NCBI GenBank assembly: GCA_947054185.1
Contig: CAMRVW010000013.1
Location: 1 to 23,077 of the forward strand
Reading direction: 5' to 3'
Length of the DNA stretch: 23,077 nt
DNA from: an uncultured Rikenellaceae bacterium
GTDB taxonomy: Bacteria > Bacteroidota > Bacteroidia > Bacteroidales > Rikenellaceae
In this document: one piece after another, positions 22,766 to 23,077 of the stretch
How the letters are laid out: each line of letters opens with the position of its first letter
How positions within the stretch are numbered: the stretch's first letter is position 1
The notes under the pieces: model-generated
The model's input: the letters and a program-made list of their open reading frames with translations, nothing else
Told to the model about the DNA's origin: nothing
The model's database searches: none
Translations under genes and position numbers: made by a program

Positions 22766-23077
22766 TGCTCGCATGGCTCCCGCGCCGGCAGGGCGGCCGA
22801 GGAACGAGGCCGCAACGGGCCGACCCTCCCCCCGCGGAGGCCCGTAACCCCGCTTGGCTATTATAGTGCAGTGATTTGGGCACTAAACTGACGCGCATCA
22901 CCTCCCCGCCTTGCCCCCGCAGGCTCGGCCCGAAGCTCCTCCACGCCAAAGGCACAGCACCCCAACCAATCCAAGGTGCCGCCCGTCTCTTCAATCCACC
23001 ACGCGCGAACCTCATCACGCCCTCGACCTCCACGCCGTTGCGGCCCTCGTTCCTCGGGCCCGCCCACACTCTCCAAC
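22766..23077 (-). repeat. GC-rich structured dispersed repeat, copy 8 (subtype II, cut by the window end)
   Basis: Reverse-oriented close relative of copy 3. Small hairpin GCGGCC (22793-22798), loop GAGGAACGA, GGCCGC (22808-22813) is perfect. Large hairpin ACGGGCC (22815-22821) pairs with GGCCCGT (22839-22845). The AT-rich segment 'ctattatagtgcagtgattt' in parts, the arm 'ccccaaccaatccaaggtg' and a hairpin GGCCC/GGGCC around TCGTTCCTC (23042-23061) follow. Confidence 0.8.

Overview
The window reads as Bacteroidales (Bacteroidota) chromosome. The evidence is SDR-type threonine dehydrogenase, an AdoCbl-dependent ribonucleotide reductase of Bacteroides type, a ResB-CcsA fusion, a flippase-dUTPase-TPR gene run, and several promoters fitting the Bacteroidetes primary-sigma pattern TTTG-N19/20-TAnnTTTG. 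The genus cannot be fixed from sequence alone. Coding DNA is fairly GC-rich but strongly prefers ATA for isoleucine.

Layout. 1-1165: three and a half copies of a GC-rich, non-coding dispersed repeat. 1370-8348, minus strand: a PagL-like outer-membrane deacylase with a repetitive N-terminal extension, threonine dehydrogenase, an NfeD-flotillin pair, a secreted thioredoxin-fold protein and rlmN. 8779-15236, plus strand: a TonB-type protein, then a tight run hflX - dCMP deaminase - flippase - dut - TPR protein. 15641-18154: class II ribonucleotide reductase. 18213-23077: a repeat-rich accessory-looking stretch holding one housekeeping-type gene, the minus-strand ccsBA-like cytochrome c assembly gene, bracketed by two inverted copies of a second repeat type. 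Beyond it lie more GC-rich repeats and the orphan 3' end of a FISUMP-domain gene.

How the genes fit together. dCMP deaminase and dUTPase both make dUMP for thymidylate synthesis, and the neighbouring nrdJ makes the deoxynucleotides. NfeD and flotillin form a membrane-microdomain pair. PagL-like enzyme, flippase, TPR protein and TonB protein are envelope functions.

The most unusual content is non-coding. (1) The GC-rich repeat (about 300-390 bp, eight recognisable copies, probably undescribed) is built from hairpins. One hairpin type keeps a 9-nt loop, TCGTTCCTC or its complement GAGGAACGA, while its stem changes on both sides. A second, larger hairpin exists in two stem subtypes with paired substitutions. 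(2) The second repeat (about 230-250 bp) carries a 21-bp perfect stem with a conserved 15-nt loop; the two copies differ at six stem positions and all six are compensated. These are signatures of selected secondary structure, either RNA or extruded single-stranded DNA. No transposase, recombinase, reverse transcriptase or CRISPR locus is visible in the window.
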